Assembly (NCBI GenBank): GCA_963704295.1
Contig: OY969884.1
Coordinates: 1,612,001 to 1,676,000 of the forward strand
DNA length: 64,000 nt
Reading direction: 5' to 3'
Source of the DNA: JACCVL01 sp963704295
GTDB lineage: Bacteria > Actinomycetota > Actinomycetes > Propionibacteriales > Nocardioidaceae
The stretch's first letter is position 1. Each line of letters opens with the position of its first letter. Of this stretch, positions 33,822 to 42,635 are shown piece by piece. The position numbers and the translations under genes are program-made. Under the pieces are notes generated by a model. The model did no database searches. It was not told the origin of the DNA and saw only the letters and a list, made by a program, of their open reading frames with translations.

Positions 33822-35300
33822 ATGAGCGACACCAAGCAGTTCAAGCTCCCCGACGTCGGCGAGGGGCTGACCGAGGCGGAGATCGTCAGCTGGAAGGTCA
33901 AGCCGGGCGACAGCGTCGAGGTCAACGACATCGTCGTCGAGATCGAGACCGCCAAGTCCCTGGTGGAGCTGCCGGTCCCGTTTGCCGGCACCGTGGCGGA
34001 CCTGCTGGTGCCTGAGGGGGAGACCGTCGCGGTCGGAACGCCCATCATCGCGGTGGCAACCGGCGCGGGCGGTTCCGCCGCCGAGCCGGAGCAGCCGGAG
34101 CAGCCGGAGCAGCCGGCCGTCGCCGACGAGGTCGACACCCCGCCGGCCGAGGGTGCGGTCGAGCCCGGCCTGATCGGCGGGCCCGCTCCCGGCGGTCGGA
34201 CGTCGGTCCTCGTCGGCTACGGCCCGCGTACGACCGAGGCCAAGCGCCGGCCGCGCAAGGCGGTGCCCGCGGGAGCCTCCCCCGCGGCGGCGCAGCGCGG
34301 CGTTCAGACGGCCTTCTCCACCGACGCCGACCAGCAGACGCCGGAGCTGCCGATCGAGCAGGCGGAGCCGGCGGTTCCCCAGGTGCCGACCCGTCGGTTC
34401 GCACCGCCGGCCTCCGGCGGTGCGGTCCGCGTGCTGGCGAAGCCGCCGGTCCGCAAGCTGGCCAAGGACCTTGGCGTCGACCTGCGCGACGTGCAGGCGA
34501 GCGGCAGCGGGGACGTGATCACCCGGGCCGACGTGGAGGCGTACGCGGACGCAGGTCCCGCGTCCGAGACGAGCGCACCGGCTCCTCTGGCGACCGCCGC
34601 CGGGGGCGAGACCCGCGTTCCCATCAAGGGGGTGCGCCGGATGACGGCGCAGGCGATGGTGAACAGCGCCTTCACCGCCCCGCACGTCACCGAGTGGGTC
34701 ACCATCGACGCGACCCGGACGGTGCGGCTGGTCGAGCGGCTGAAGGAGCATCGCGACTTCCGGGACGTCCGGGTGTCCCCGTTGTTGGTGGTGGCTCGCG
34801 CGGTCTGCCTGGCGGTCCGTCGCACGCCCGAGGTCAACGCCAGCTGGGACGACGCGGCGCAGGAGATCGTGCTCAAGCACGACGTCAACCTGGGCATCGC
34901 CGCGGCCACCCCGCGCGGGCTCGTCGTCCCGAACGTCAAGGCGGCGGACCGGATGCGGCTGGTCGAGCTCGCAGCGGCGTTGGCCGAGCTCACCGCCACC
35001 GCCCGGGCTGGTCGGACTCAGCCGGCCGAGATGGCCGGCGGCACCTTCACCATCACCAACGTCGGCGTCTTCGGCGTCGACGCGGGGACCCCCATCCTCA
35101 ACCCCGGAGAGGCCGGCATCCTCTGCATCGGTGCCATCGCCAAGCGACCCTGGGTGATCGGCAATCGGATCAAGCCGCGGTGGGTGACCACGCTGGCGCT
35201 GAGCTTCGACCACCGCATCGTCGACGGCGAGCAGGGCAGCCGCTTCCTCGCCGACGTGGCGGCGATCGTCGAGGACCCGGCGCAGGCCCTGCTGCACTGA
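33822..35300 (+). CDS. bkdC: 2-oxoacid dehydrogenase E2 acyltransferase
   Basis: The protein has 492 residues. The lipoyl domain (1-80) has the target Lys45 in IETAKSLVELP. A Pro/Glu-rich linker with three EQP repeats follows. The peripheral subunit-binding domain lies near 205-245 (KPPVRKLAKDLGVDLRDVQASG). The catalytic domain occupies 270-492 with His464 and Asp468 in FDHRIVDGEQG. It transfers the acyl group to CoA. A single lipoyl domain and no E3 gene nearby mean that a shared lipoamide dehydrogenase is encoded elsewhere. ATG at 33822, CGGAGA upstream. Confidence 0.92.
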   Translation: MSDTKQFKLPDVGEGLTEAEIVSWKVKPGDSVEVNDIVVEIETAKSLVELPVPFAGTVADLLVPEGETVAVGTPIIAVATGAGGSAAEPEQPEQPEQPAVADEVDTPPAEGAVEPGLIGGPAPGGRTSVLVGYGPRTTEAKRRPRKAVPAGASPAAAQRGVQTAFSTDADQQTPELPIEQAEPAVPQVPTRRFAPPASGGAVRVLAKPPVRKLAKDLGVDLRDVQASGSGDVITRADVEAYADAGPASETSAPAPLATAAGGETRVPIKGVRRMTAQAMVNSAFTAPHVTEWVTIDATRTVRLVERLKEHRDFRDVRVSPLLVVARAVCLAVRRTPEVNASWDDAAQEIVLKHDVNLGIAAATPRGLVVPNVKAADRMRLVELAAALAELTATARAGRTQPAEMAGGTFTITNVGVFGVDAGTPILNPGEAGILCIGAIAKRPWVIGNRIKPRWVTTLALSFDHRIVDGEQGSRFLADVAAIVEDPAQALLH

Positions 35301-35330
35301 CTCAGTGCGACGCGGCCGGCCCCGGCTCGG

Positions 35331-37286
35331 TCAGCGCCGTGGCATCCGGAGCACGGTCACCGAGTGCGCCGGGAAGGTGGCGGCGAAGCCGGCCTTGCCG
35401 ACCCGTCGCGAGCTGGTCAGCATCCGCACCCGCGGCGGCTGCCCGGGGGGGTTGTACTCACGGAAGCTTCCGCCGACCACCCGGCGCACGGCGGCCTTGC
35501 GCTGCACCCGCATGCCGTGGATCTGGACCTGGGCGCGGACCCGGGTGCGCGGCAGCTTGTTCACCACGAACAGCCACAGCTCACCGCGCTTGCCGCGGGA
35601 GGCCACGACCGTGAGCGCCTTGTAGGCACCGGCGTTGGCCAGCTGCGGGGCGCGCTTCGGGTTGCGGCGGACCTGGGTGGAGACCACCCGGCCACCGGAC
35701 CGGAACATCGGGCGGATCGCCTCCCGGGCCGCTGCCTCCACCGAGAAGGCGTACTTCTGCGGCGAACCGAACACCGAGCCGATGCCGCGGCCGAGCAGGT
35801 CACCGCCGTTGCCCCAGCGCAGACCGAGGCGCAGCCAGGTGGCCCACTGGCTGGCCATGTAGACCGCGTTGCTGACCGACGCCGACCAGCCCGGGAAGGC
35901 GCGGGCGTACCCGTGGATCGCCTGGAACTCGGTCAACAGCAGCGGTGTCCGTGGCGGTAGACCGCGCATGATCGCCTTGACGTCCGCCTGCCGGTGGCCG
36001 AGGCCGAGCATCATCCGGTCGTGTCCCTCGAGGGCGTTCTTCCACTCGTGCACCGGCCGAGAGGAGAAGTTCGTCAGCGGGTGCGCGCTCTGGCAGTCGT
36101 AGCGGCGCGCCCTGGCGGCGTCGGCGAACAGCGGCGTGCCCCAGGTGGCGCACACCTTGATGGACTTGTCGACCCGGTGCATCTTGCGGGCGAAGTCGAA
36201 GAAGCCGGAGTAGGGGTTGCGGTAGTCGGCACGGACCGTGGTGCCCTTGGCCGGGACCTTCCCGTGGCCGACCAGCGTCCCGTTGGGACGACGATGTCCG
36301 TCTCCGAAGGTGACGACACCGGACTTGCCGCGGACGGAGTACACCTTGGCCAGCGGTCCGAAGTTGTCGACGTTGCCGACCTCGCGCCACCTGCGGCCGG
36401 CGACGGTGACCTGCCGGATCTTGGCCGGGGTGAAGATCACCTCGAACTCCTGGTTCTTCCGGCCGTTGCTCGGGACTCCCTTGCCGGGGTGCGCGCAGCG
36501 CCTGCCCAGCGCCTCGCCGCGGATGCTGCGCAGCCCCCCGTTGGCGTACTGCTGCACCGCCTTGTACGGGTTCGGCGAGAAGCCGTACCGGGTCGGTGCG
36601 ACATGTGACTCGTTGCCGACCTCCCAGCGCCTGACGTTGTACGGAGCGCGGTGCCCGTTGCGTGCGCGGACCCGCGCCCAGGCCGTGCCCCCGCCTGGGT
36701 TGGTGCCGACACGCGCGTTCATGTACTCCACCCAGTCGGCGGCGTCCTTCGGGTCCTGGGTCACGAACGGCATCATGATCAACGGTGCCGCACCGGTCGC
36801 GTCGATCACCCGCATGAACTCGTCCGGTCCGTACGCCAGCTTCTTGCGCAGCGACTTGAAGCCCTCGGTGGCGTGGTGCCCGTGCCCCTCGATCTGGCAG
36901 TCCCGGTTCTTGACCGGTCCGATGGCGTCCTTCCAGTGGTACATCGTCGCCGTCGTGCCGCCCGGGTAGCGCAGCGAGGTGACCCCGGCCCGCCGGATGT
37001 GCCGGACCACCGTGGGGTCCGGGCGGTTCTGCGCCTCGTCCCACAACCCGTAGCCATTGCGCGTGTAGCGGTGGTTGATGCCGAGCAGCGAGGAATCGAC
37101 CTTGCCCGCTCGGCGACCCACGTTGATCTTGATGACGGCGGGGCGGCGCAGACCCACCTCCCCGGTCGCTTCGGTTCCCTCGGTCTCCTCGGCGGTGGCC
37201 GGTGCCACCGCGCCGAGCGCGGAGACCACCAACGCCAAGGTGACTGCGGCGACGGCAAGGATGCGGGGAAGCGGAGCTCGCGACAC
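35331..37286 (-). CDS. Secreted glycoside hydrolase, alpha-L-arabinofuranosidase (GH51)-like
   Basis: The protein has 651 residues with a signal peptide (VSRAPLPRILAVAAVTLALVVSA; cleavage near ATAEE). The TIM-barrel part shows GINHRYTRNGYGLWDE, SLRYPGGTTATMYHWKDAIGP, RRWEVGNESH (acid/base Glu in NE) and LLLTEFQAIHGYA (candidate nucleophile Glu). The C-terminus is a beta domain ending HSVTVLRMP, typical of GH51 and related clan GH-A enzymes. An insertion between the two catalytic motifs is large and basic. The likely substrate is an arabinan or related glycan outside the cell, but the exact family is not certain. GGAG precedes the GTG at 37286. Confidence 0.7.
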   Translation of the reverse strand: MSRAPLPRILAVAAVTLALVVSALGAVAPATAEETEGTEATGEVGLRRPAVIKINVGRRAGKVDSSLLGINHRYTRNGYGLWDEAQNRPDPTVVRHIRRAGVTSLRYPGGTTATMYHWKDAIGPVKNRDCQIEGHGHHATEGFKSLRKKLAYGPDEFMRVIDATGAAPLIMMPFVTQDPKDAADWVEYMNARVGTNPGGGTAWARVRARNGHRAPYNVRRWEVGNESHVAPTRYGFSPNPYKAVQQYANGGLRSIRGEALGRRCAHPGKGVPSNGRKNQEFEVIFTPAKIRQVTVAGRRWREVGNVDNFGPLAKVYSVRGKSGVVTFGDGHRRPNGTLVGHGKVPAKGTTVRADYRNPYSGFFDFARKMHRVDKSIKVCATWGTPLFADAARARRYDCQSAHPLTNFSSRPVHEWKNALEGHDRMMLGLGHRQADVKAIMRGLPPRTPLLLTEFQAIHGYARAFPGWSASVSNAVYMASQWATWLRLGLRWGNGGDLLGRGIGSVFGSPQKYAFSVEAAAREAIRPMFRSGGRVVSTQVRRNPKRAPQLANAGAYKALTVVASRGKRGELWLFVVNKLPRTRVRAQVQIHGMRVQRKAAVRRVVGGSFREYNPPGQPPRVRMLTSSRRVGKAGFAATFPAHSVTVLRMPRR

Positions 37287-37467
37287 GGGTCGTTCTCCAG
37301 AGAATCGGGGAGCGGCCGACCCCGGGTCCTCCCGGCGCCGGCAAGCAGTCTGCCGTGCAGCCGGGGGCTTTGGGCGCATTTCGTGACATCCGGCCGGATC
37401 CATGCCCGGACGGTTGACCCGCGGGCGGCACGTTCGACCGACCTCCCGCCGCCGGTCCGGGCCGCGA

Positions 37468-37924
37468 CTAGCCCGCGGTGGGAACCAGGGAGCCGCCGAT
37501 GCTCCGTGAGGTGCCGCGGAACTCGGCCACCACGCGGTCCTCGGCCGTCACGGTGACGTCGTACGTGCCCGTGCGGCCGGCCAGCGACCGCTCGGTCGCC
37601 GTGGCCACCAGTTCGTCGGTCGATCCCACCGGCGCCAGGAAGGTGATGCTGCAGACGTAGGCGACCGAGCGGACGTTGCGACTGTTGCAGGCGAACGCGA
37701 AGGCGCTGTCGGCCAGGGCGAACACGAAGCCGCCGTGCGCGATCGCGTGCCCGTTCAGCATGTCGTCTCGCACCGGCATGCTGAGCACGGCTCGGCCCGG
37801 TCCGACGTCGATCAAGTCGCATGCCGAGCTGTCGGCTCGCCAGATCCTCGGCCCACATCGCCTCGGCACAGGTCCGAGCCAGCGCCTCCGCCTCCGCCGG
37901 GCCCGCTCGGTCCTGGGCGGTCAC
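37468..37924 (-). pseudogene. paaI: paaI-like hotdog thioesterase, broken by one frameshift
   Basis: Translation from GTG 37924 gives VTAQDRAGPAEAEALARTCAEAMWAED..SRQLGM in one frame, then the rest of the hotdog domain (LIDVGPGRAVLSMPV, NGHAIAHGGFVFALADSAFAFACNS, FLAPVG) continues in the +1 frame to 37468. Removing a single base around 37816-37822 (ATGCGAC to ATGGAC) would restore LGMDLIDVGPG, the expected PaaI sequence. PaaI hydrolyses phenylacetyl-CoA-type thioesters, and paaN lies close by. The GTG overlaps the GNAT stop as GTGA, so coupling is preserved. It may be a true frameshift or a sequencing error; the active-site HGG region is intact. Confidence 0.75.
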
Positions 37925-38436
37925 TCGAGCTCCTTGGCGAGCATCCGGCACTCCTTGTCCGCGGTTCCCGAACCGGGCACCACGAGCCGGCCGACCTCGA
38001 CGTAACCTCGCGCCGCGTGGAAGGCCTGCGACTCCGGGTTCGGCGGGTCCAGGTTCACCTCGCACAGCAGCCGTCCCTGCGACGCGGCCCGCTGCTCCAT
38101 CCGGTCGTAGACGAACCGCCCCACCCCCTGGCGACGGAAGTCCGGGTGCACCACGATCCGATCCAGGTAGAGGTACCGCTGGTAGCGCTCGGCGAACCAG
38201 CCGAACAGCGGGCTGTCATACGGCGCCCCGGCCGGGAGCACGACGACGAGGCCTGCCAGTGTCGTCTCGTCTGCGATCACCACCTCGGCGTGCGCGGCCA
38301 TCTCGGCGAGCGCCCCAAGGCGGTCGGCGGTGAGCGCGTTGACGGCCGGGACCGCCGCGTTGTTCAGGGTCAGGACCGCCTGCACCTCCACGGGGTCCTC
38401 GACGCGCAGCGGGCGCAGCTCGTAGCGGGTCGGCAC
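37921..38436 (-). CDS. GNAT family acetyltransferase
   Basis: The protein has 171 residues. The acetyl-CoA site is LDRIVVHPDFRRQGVGRFVYDRME (RxxGxG/A as RRQGVG), with CEVNLDPPNPESQAFHAARGYVEVGRL toward the C-terminus. The N-terminal sequence YELRPLRVEDPVEVQAVLTLNNAAVPAVNAL is that of an actinobacterial GNAT group with unknown substrate. The GTG at 38436 is preceded by CAAGAT and 6 nt, so it may be leaderless. It is coupled to the broken paaI gene. Confidence 0.85.
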   Translation of the reverse strand: MPTRYELRPLRVEDPVEVQAVLTLNNAAVPAVNALTADRLGALAEMAAHAEVVIADETTLAGLVVVLPAGAPYDSPLFGWFAERYQRYLYLDRIVVHPDFRRQGVGRFVYDRMEQRAASQGRLLCEVNLDPPNPESQAFHAARGYVEVGRLVVPGSGTADKECRMLAKELE

Positions 38437-38526
38437 GCGGGCATCTTGGCACGCCACCGGCTTCCCGCCGGCCGGTCGGCCCGTGCCAGGATGGGCGGTT
38501 GACCGACCCAGCACGGGAGAGCGCCG

Positions 38527-40215
38527 ATGCCTCACGACCCCGCCATGACGACGCAGTACGCCGACCGGCACCGCGAGACGCTCGAGCAGGCGCTCGCTGC
38601 GATCCGCAAGCGCGGTCACTGGTCGGCCTACCCCGAGTCGCCAAGCCCGCGGGTGTACGGCGAGGACGCGGCCGCCGCCGGCGAGCAGGCGTTCCGGGCC
38701 CGGCTGGGTGCGCCCTGGGCGGGGCGGACGCCAGGAGCCACCGGCACGGTCGCGACCGAGCGGTCCCCGTTCGGCCTGGCCCTCGACATCGCCTACCCCC
38801 GCGTCACAACCGACGGGCTGGACGAACTGCTGGCGGCGAGCGGGCGCGGCCTGCGGGACTGGCGAGACGCCGGGCCGGAGGTGCGGGTCGCGGTCTGCCA
38901 GGAGGTGCTCGCCCGGTTGCACGCTCGCGTGTTCGAGCTCGCGCACGCGGTCCAGCACACCAGCGGCCAGGCGTTCGTGATGGCCTTCCAGGCCGGCGGC
39001 ACCCACGCCCTGGACCGGGCGCTGGAGGCGCTCGCCTACAGCTACGACGAGATGACGCGTCACCCGGCGACCGCTCTGTGGGAGAAGCCTGGCCGTGGCG
39101 ATCCGGTGCGGATGGAGAAGACCTTCACTGCGGTGCCGCGGGGGGTCGCGCTCGTGATCGGCTGCCACACCTTCCCGACCTGGAACTCGTGGCCGGGCCT
39201 GTTCGCCTCGCTGGTCTGCGGGAACCCGGTCGTGGTGAAGCCGCACCCCGGGGCGGTGCTGCCGCTGGCGATGACGGTCGAGGCCTGCCGGGAGGTGCTC
39301 ACCGAGGCGGGCTTCGATGCCGACCTCGCGCTGCTGGCCGCCGAGGCCGACGGTGACCGGCTGGCGGCCGACCTCGCGGTGCGGCCGGAGGTCCGATTGG
39401 TGGACTTCACCGGGTCCAGCGTCTTCGGGGAGTGGCTCGAGCAGCACGCGACCCAGGCGACCGTGTTCACCGAGAAGACCGGCGTCAACACGGTGGTCAT
39501 CGACTCCACCGACGATTTCGCCGGCATGTGCGGGAACCTGGCGTTCTCGCTGGCCCTCTACACCGGGCAGATGTGCACCGCGCCGCAGAATCTGTTCGTC
39601 CCGCGGGACGGCATCGGCACCGACCAGGGTCACAAGTCTTACGACGAAGTCGCGGCCGGGATCGGTGCAGCCCTTGACTCGTTGCTCGGTGACGACAAGC
39701 GGGCCGTGGAGATTCTCGGCGCGGTCGTCGACGACCGGGTGCTGGAGCGACTCGGGCGGGCTGCGGAGCGTGGTCGGGTGCTGGTGGCCTCCCGATCGGT
39801 GGCCCATCCTGCCTGGCCGGAGGCTCGGGTGCGGACTCCGCTGCTGCTGGGGCTGTCGGTGGCGGACCAGGCGGTCTACGCCGAGGAGTGCTTCGGCCCG
39901 GTGTCGTACGTCATCGGAACGGAGACCACAGCGGAATCGCTGCAGATGTTCGTGCGGACGGTCCAGGCCGGTGGCGCGATGACCGCTGCGGTCTACTCCA
40001 CCGACCCGGACCTGCTGGCGGTCGCCCGTTCGGCCGCGTTGGACGCGGGGGTGGCGCTGAGCGAGAACCTGACCGGGTCGGTGTTCGTCAACCAGTCCGC
40101 AGCGTTCAGCGACTTCCACGGCACCGGGGCGAACCCGGCCGCGACCGCGTCCTACACCGACGGCGCCTACGTGGCCAGCCGGTTCCGCATCGTGCAGTCC
40201 CGCCGCCCGATCTGA
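38527..40215 (+). CDS. paaN: PaaN-like aldehyde dehydrogenase of phenylacetate catabolism
   Basis: The protein has 562 residues of the aldehyde dehydrogenase superfamily. CHTFPTWNSWPGLFASLVCGNPVVVKPHP is the cofactor-binding part, DFTGSSVFGEWLE the NAD-loop part, VFTEKTGVNTVVID covers the general base region and Cys350 in LYTGQMCTAPQNLFVP is the nucleophile. The long N-terminal region (HWSAYPESPSPRVYGEDAA) is characteristic of actinobacterial PaaN, which oxidises the ring-opened aldehyde in phenylacetyl-CoA breakdown. It is the intact partner to the broken paaI; other paa genes are not in the window. Confidence 0.87.
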   Translation: MPHDPAMTTQYADRHRETLEQALAAIRKRGHWSAYPESPSPRVYGEDAAAAGEQAFRARLGAPWAGRTPGATGTVATERSPFGLALDIAYPRVTTDGLDELLAASGRGLRDWRDAGPEVRVAVCQEVLARLHARVFELAHAVQHTSGQAFVMAFQAGGTHALDRALEALAYSYDEMTRHPATALWEKPGRGDPVRMEKTFTAVPRGVALVIGCHTFPTWNSWPGLFASLVCGNPVVVKPHPGAVLPLAMTVEACREVLTEAGFDADLALLAAEADGDRLAADLAVRPEVRLVDFTGSSVFGEWLEQHATQATVFTEKTGVNTVVIDSTDDFAGMCGNLAFSLALYTGQMCTAPQNLFVPRDGIGTDQGHKSYDEVAAGIGAALDSLLGDDKRAVEILGAVVDDRVLERLGRAAERGRVLVASRSVAHPAWPEARVRTPLLLGLSVADQAVYAEECFGPVSYVIGTETTAESLQMFVRTVQAGGAMTAAVYSTDPDLLAVARSAALDAGVALSENLTGSVFVNQSAAFSDFHGTGANPAATASYTDGAYVASRFRIVQSRRPI

Positions 40216-40297
40216 CCCGGCGTCCGGCTCCGACAGCCCCGGCTGGCATCTGCAAAAGTCGCGGATCGTGGGGAGTGGGGGTGGGGGCGGGGCGGGG

Positions 40298-41233
40298 TCA
40301 GGGCCAGGTGACGCCGGTGGCGGACTCGCTGGCCTCCCACAGTGCCCGCGCCAGGGCGGGGTCGCTCGCCGCCGCCGACATCCCCACCAGGCGGGGGCGC
40401 CCCCACGCCTCGGCCGGCCCGCCCGGCCCGACGTAGGACCCCCCCGGCAGTCCGGGCTGGGTGGTGGCCAGCAGCAGCGGCCACGCCCCGCGCTCGGCGG
40501 ACTGCGCGACGAACCGGTTCGTCACCGCCATCAGCCGCGACCCGAGCGTGGCCCCGCCGAGCTCCGGGCCGGTGGACTGCAGGTCGGTGGACGCATAACC
40601 GGGGTGCGCGGCCACGCTGACCAGCGCCAGGTCGGCGGCCGCCGACCGTCGCTCCAGCTCGAGCATGAACAGCAGGTTGGCGAGCTTCGACTCCCCATAG
40701 GCCCGCCACCGTCGGTAGGGGCGGTCGTCGGCACCGGGCACCAGGCTGCGCAGGTCGAGGCCGCGCACCATCCGGTGGCCGACGGAGGAGGTCACCACCA
40801 CCCGGGCGCCGTGCGGTGACGCGAGCAGGGCCGGCAACAGCAGGCCGGTCAGCGCGAAGTGCCCCACGTGGTTCGTGCCGATCTGCAGCTCGAAGCCGTC
40901 GGCCGTATGCCGGTGCGGCGTCGCCATCACCCCGGCGTTGGCGACCATCAGGTCCAGGTGCTCGTGCGCGTCCAGCACGACCTCCGCGCAGCGGCGGACG
41001 TCGGCCAGGTCGGCCAGGTCGAGCTGGACCTCGCGCAACTCGGCGTGCGGGACCTGACCGCGCACGGCCGCCGTACTCGCCGCCAGGCGGGCCGGGTCGC
41101 GCCCGGCCATCAGCACGCCGGCGCCGGCCCGGGCAAGCTCCTTCGTCACGTGATGGCCGAGGCCGCTGCTGGCTCCCGTGACCAGGGCCCATCGGCCGGT
41201 GAGGTCCGGGATGTCGTCCGGTGACCAGGTCAC
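40298..41233 (-). CDS. Short-chain dehydrogenase (retinol dehydrogenase-like)
   Basis: The protein has 311 residues. LVTGASSGLGHHVTKEL is the glycine motif; MAGRDPARL indicates NADP; DLMVANAGVMATP, FELQIGTNHVGHFALTGLLLP, VVVTSSVGH and YGESKLANLLFMLEL give the NAG, Asn, Ser and YxxxK catalytic elements. The extended form with HPGYASTDLQ is typical of retinol dehydrogenase/protochlorophyllide reductase-like SDRs; the substrate is unknown. Its start overlaps the stop of the MDMPI-type gene by 4 bases, so the two are co-transcribed. Confidence 0.9.
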   Translation of the reverse strand: MTWSPDDIPDLTGRWALVTGASSGLGHHVTKELARAGAGVLMAGRDPARLAASTAAVRGQVPHAELREVQLDLADLADVRRCAEVVLDAHEHLDLMVANAGVMATPHRHTADGFELQIGTNHVGHFALTGLLLPALLASPHGARVVVTSSVGHRMVRGLDLRSLVPGADDRPYRRWRAYGESKLANLLFMLELERRSAAADLALVSVAAHPGYASTDLQSTGPELGGATLGSRLMAVTNRFVAQSAERGAWPLLLATTQPGLPGGSYVGPGGPAEAWGRPRLVGMSAAASDPALARALWEASESATGVTWP

Positions 41234-42042
41234 GGGGTCACCGCCATCGCCGCGGCGACCCGGCGGCCGAGCGTCGGATCACCGACGATGTCCAGCGCAA
41301 CCGCGTCCACCGCTCGTCGCCCCGCCCCGAGCAGGGCGAACGTCTCGGTGTCCATCCGGAGCCGGGTGGCGCCCGACGGCGGGGCGTCCAGTGGGCGGGC
41401 GCGGCCGTCCTCGTCGACGGTGAGCACCAGCTCGAGCGGGGCCGGGCCGTGCACGTCCCAGGCCACGACGGTCCCGGCGGGTGGAGCCACCCGCTTGCCC
41501 AGCACGTACGGCAGGGCGGCGCCGAAGGACCGCACGGTGACGGCCGCCGCGGACGGGGTGATGCCTCCGGGGGCGGCCACGGCCCGCCGGATGTCCTGCT
41601 CGTGCACCCAGACATCGATGGCGCGATTGCGCAGCAGGGTCTGCCAGTCCCAGTCCAGCCCGGCCGGGGTGGCGGCCGGCCGGTCGGTCGGCTCCGGCCG
41701 CGGTCCGGAGGCCAGCCGGTGCGCCCGTCGCTGCACCGCGTCGGCGAGCTCCCGGACCAGAGCGTGATCGGGCGTGCCGCGTCGGGCGTCGACACCGCGC
41801 TGGGTCCACTCCGGAGGGACCTCGCGGCCGCTCCCGTCGGCCGGGGAGTCGTGCACCGCGGCCGGGTCCGCGCCGGCCAGCCGGGTCTCGACGTCGGCGA
41901 GGTGCGCCAGCACGTCGTGTACCGACCAGCCGGGAAGGTCGGTCGGACGCTGCCAGTCGTCCGGCTGGAGCCGCGCGCACAGGGCGAGCACCCGCTCGCA
42001 GGACTCGCGCCACGCAGCGACGTAGGTGCCGAGCAGATCCAC
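41230..42042 (-). CDS. Mycothiol-dependent maleylpyruvate isomerase family protein
   Basis: The protein has 270 residues. The N-terminal DinB-like metal-binding helical bundle shows PGWSVHDVLAHLADVETRLAG and a later LLRNRAIDVWVHEQDIRRAV, with the His ligands spaced as in MDMPI proteins. The C-terminal part (VLTVDEDGRARPLD) resembles a sterol-carrier-like domain. The family uses mycothiol in isomerisations or conjugations, consistent with an actinomycete host; most members have no known substrate. The GTG at 42042 is preceded by TACGAT and 7 nt, a leaderless-type start. Confidence 0.85.
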   Translation of the reverse strand: MDLLGTYVAAWRESCERVLALCARLQPDDWQRPTDLPGWSVHDVLAHLADVETRLAGADPAAVHDSPADGSGREVPPEWTQRGVDARRGTPDHALVRELADAVQRRAHRLASGPRPEPTDRPAATPAGLDWDWQTLLRNRAIDVWVHEQDIRRAVAAPGGITPSAAAVTVRSFGAALPYVLGKRVAPPAGTVVAWDVHGPAPLELVLTVDEDGRARPLDAPPSGATRLRMDTETFALLGAGRRAVDAVALDIVGDPTLGRRVAAAMAVTP

Positions 42043-42074
42043 GCCCTCGATCGTACGGAGCGCGCGGGCTGCGG

Positions 42075-42482
42075 TCACGGGGCGAGGACTGCCGAGGGGC
42101 CGGGCAGGTTCCGCAGCACCGTGAACACGACGGTGACGACGAGCACCACCCGCCAGGCCGTGGCCGACGGCACCCAGTCCAGGCTCCGGCCGCGGGTGCG
42201 GGCTACCAGCCAGGCCGCCCACACGCCGGCGAGCATCACGACGGCGACGGTGGTGAGCACGTTGAGGTCGACCGCCGCGGCCAGGTCACCGCGGACGAGG
42301 GCCGCCGTGGACCGGGTGCCGCCACAAAGCGGGCAGTCGAGCCCGGTGAGGGCCAGGAACGGGCACTGCAGCGGCACCATCCGCTGCGGCCCGAGCAGCG
42401 TGAGTCCCGCGGCGGCCGTCAGACCGAGCGCTGCGAACACCGCCGGACCCGCTAGGCGCTGGACGGGACGGGAGGTCGGCAC
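42075..42482 (-). CDS. DUF2752 membrane protein
   Basis: The protein has 135 residues with three membrane helices. CPFLALTGLDCPLCGGTRSTAALVRGDLAAAVDLN is the full DUF2752 signature: three cysteines and the GGTR motif between helices one and two. Function is unknown; members are often next to TM2, DUF2510 or Pro-rich membrane proteins, as here. The start is uncertain; GTG at 42482 or GTG at 42500 both fit. Confidence 0.83.
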   Translation of the reverse strand: MPTSRPVQRLAGPAVFAALGLTAAAGLTLLGPQRMVPLQCPFLALTGLDCPLCGGTRSTAALVRGDLAAAVDLNVLTTVAVVMLAGVWAAWLVARTRGRSLDWVPSATAWRVVLVVTVVFTVLRNLPGPSAVLAP

Positions 42483-42598
42483 CGCCCCATTCTCCCGCAC
42501 CACCCCAGCGTCGGGCGGATCGGCCGTTCGGCCACAAACGTGTCGTGGGCCACATGGGACCCACCCGTTCTGCCAGCATGTCCGCGACCAGAGCCGCC

Positions 42599-42616
42599 AC
42601 ACCTCGTCCGAGGTGT
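42599..42616. promoter_or_regulatory. Perfect inverted repeat in leader of Pro-rich membrane gene
   Basis: ACACCTCG, two bases, CGAGGTGT lies 20 bp upstream of the ATG at 42636. It could be an operator or a short hairpin close to the ribosome binding site (AGGGG). Confidence 0.4.
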
Positions 42617-42635
42617 CCCGAAGCAGGGGTGTCCC

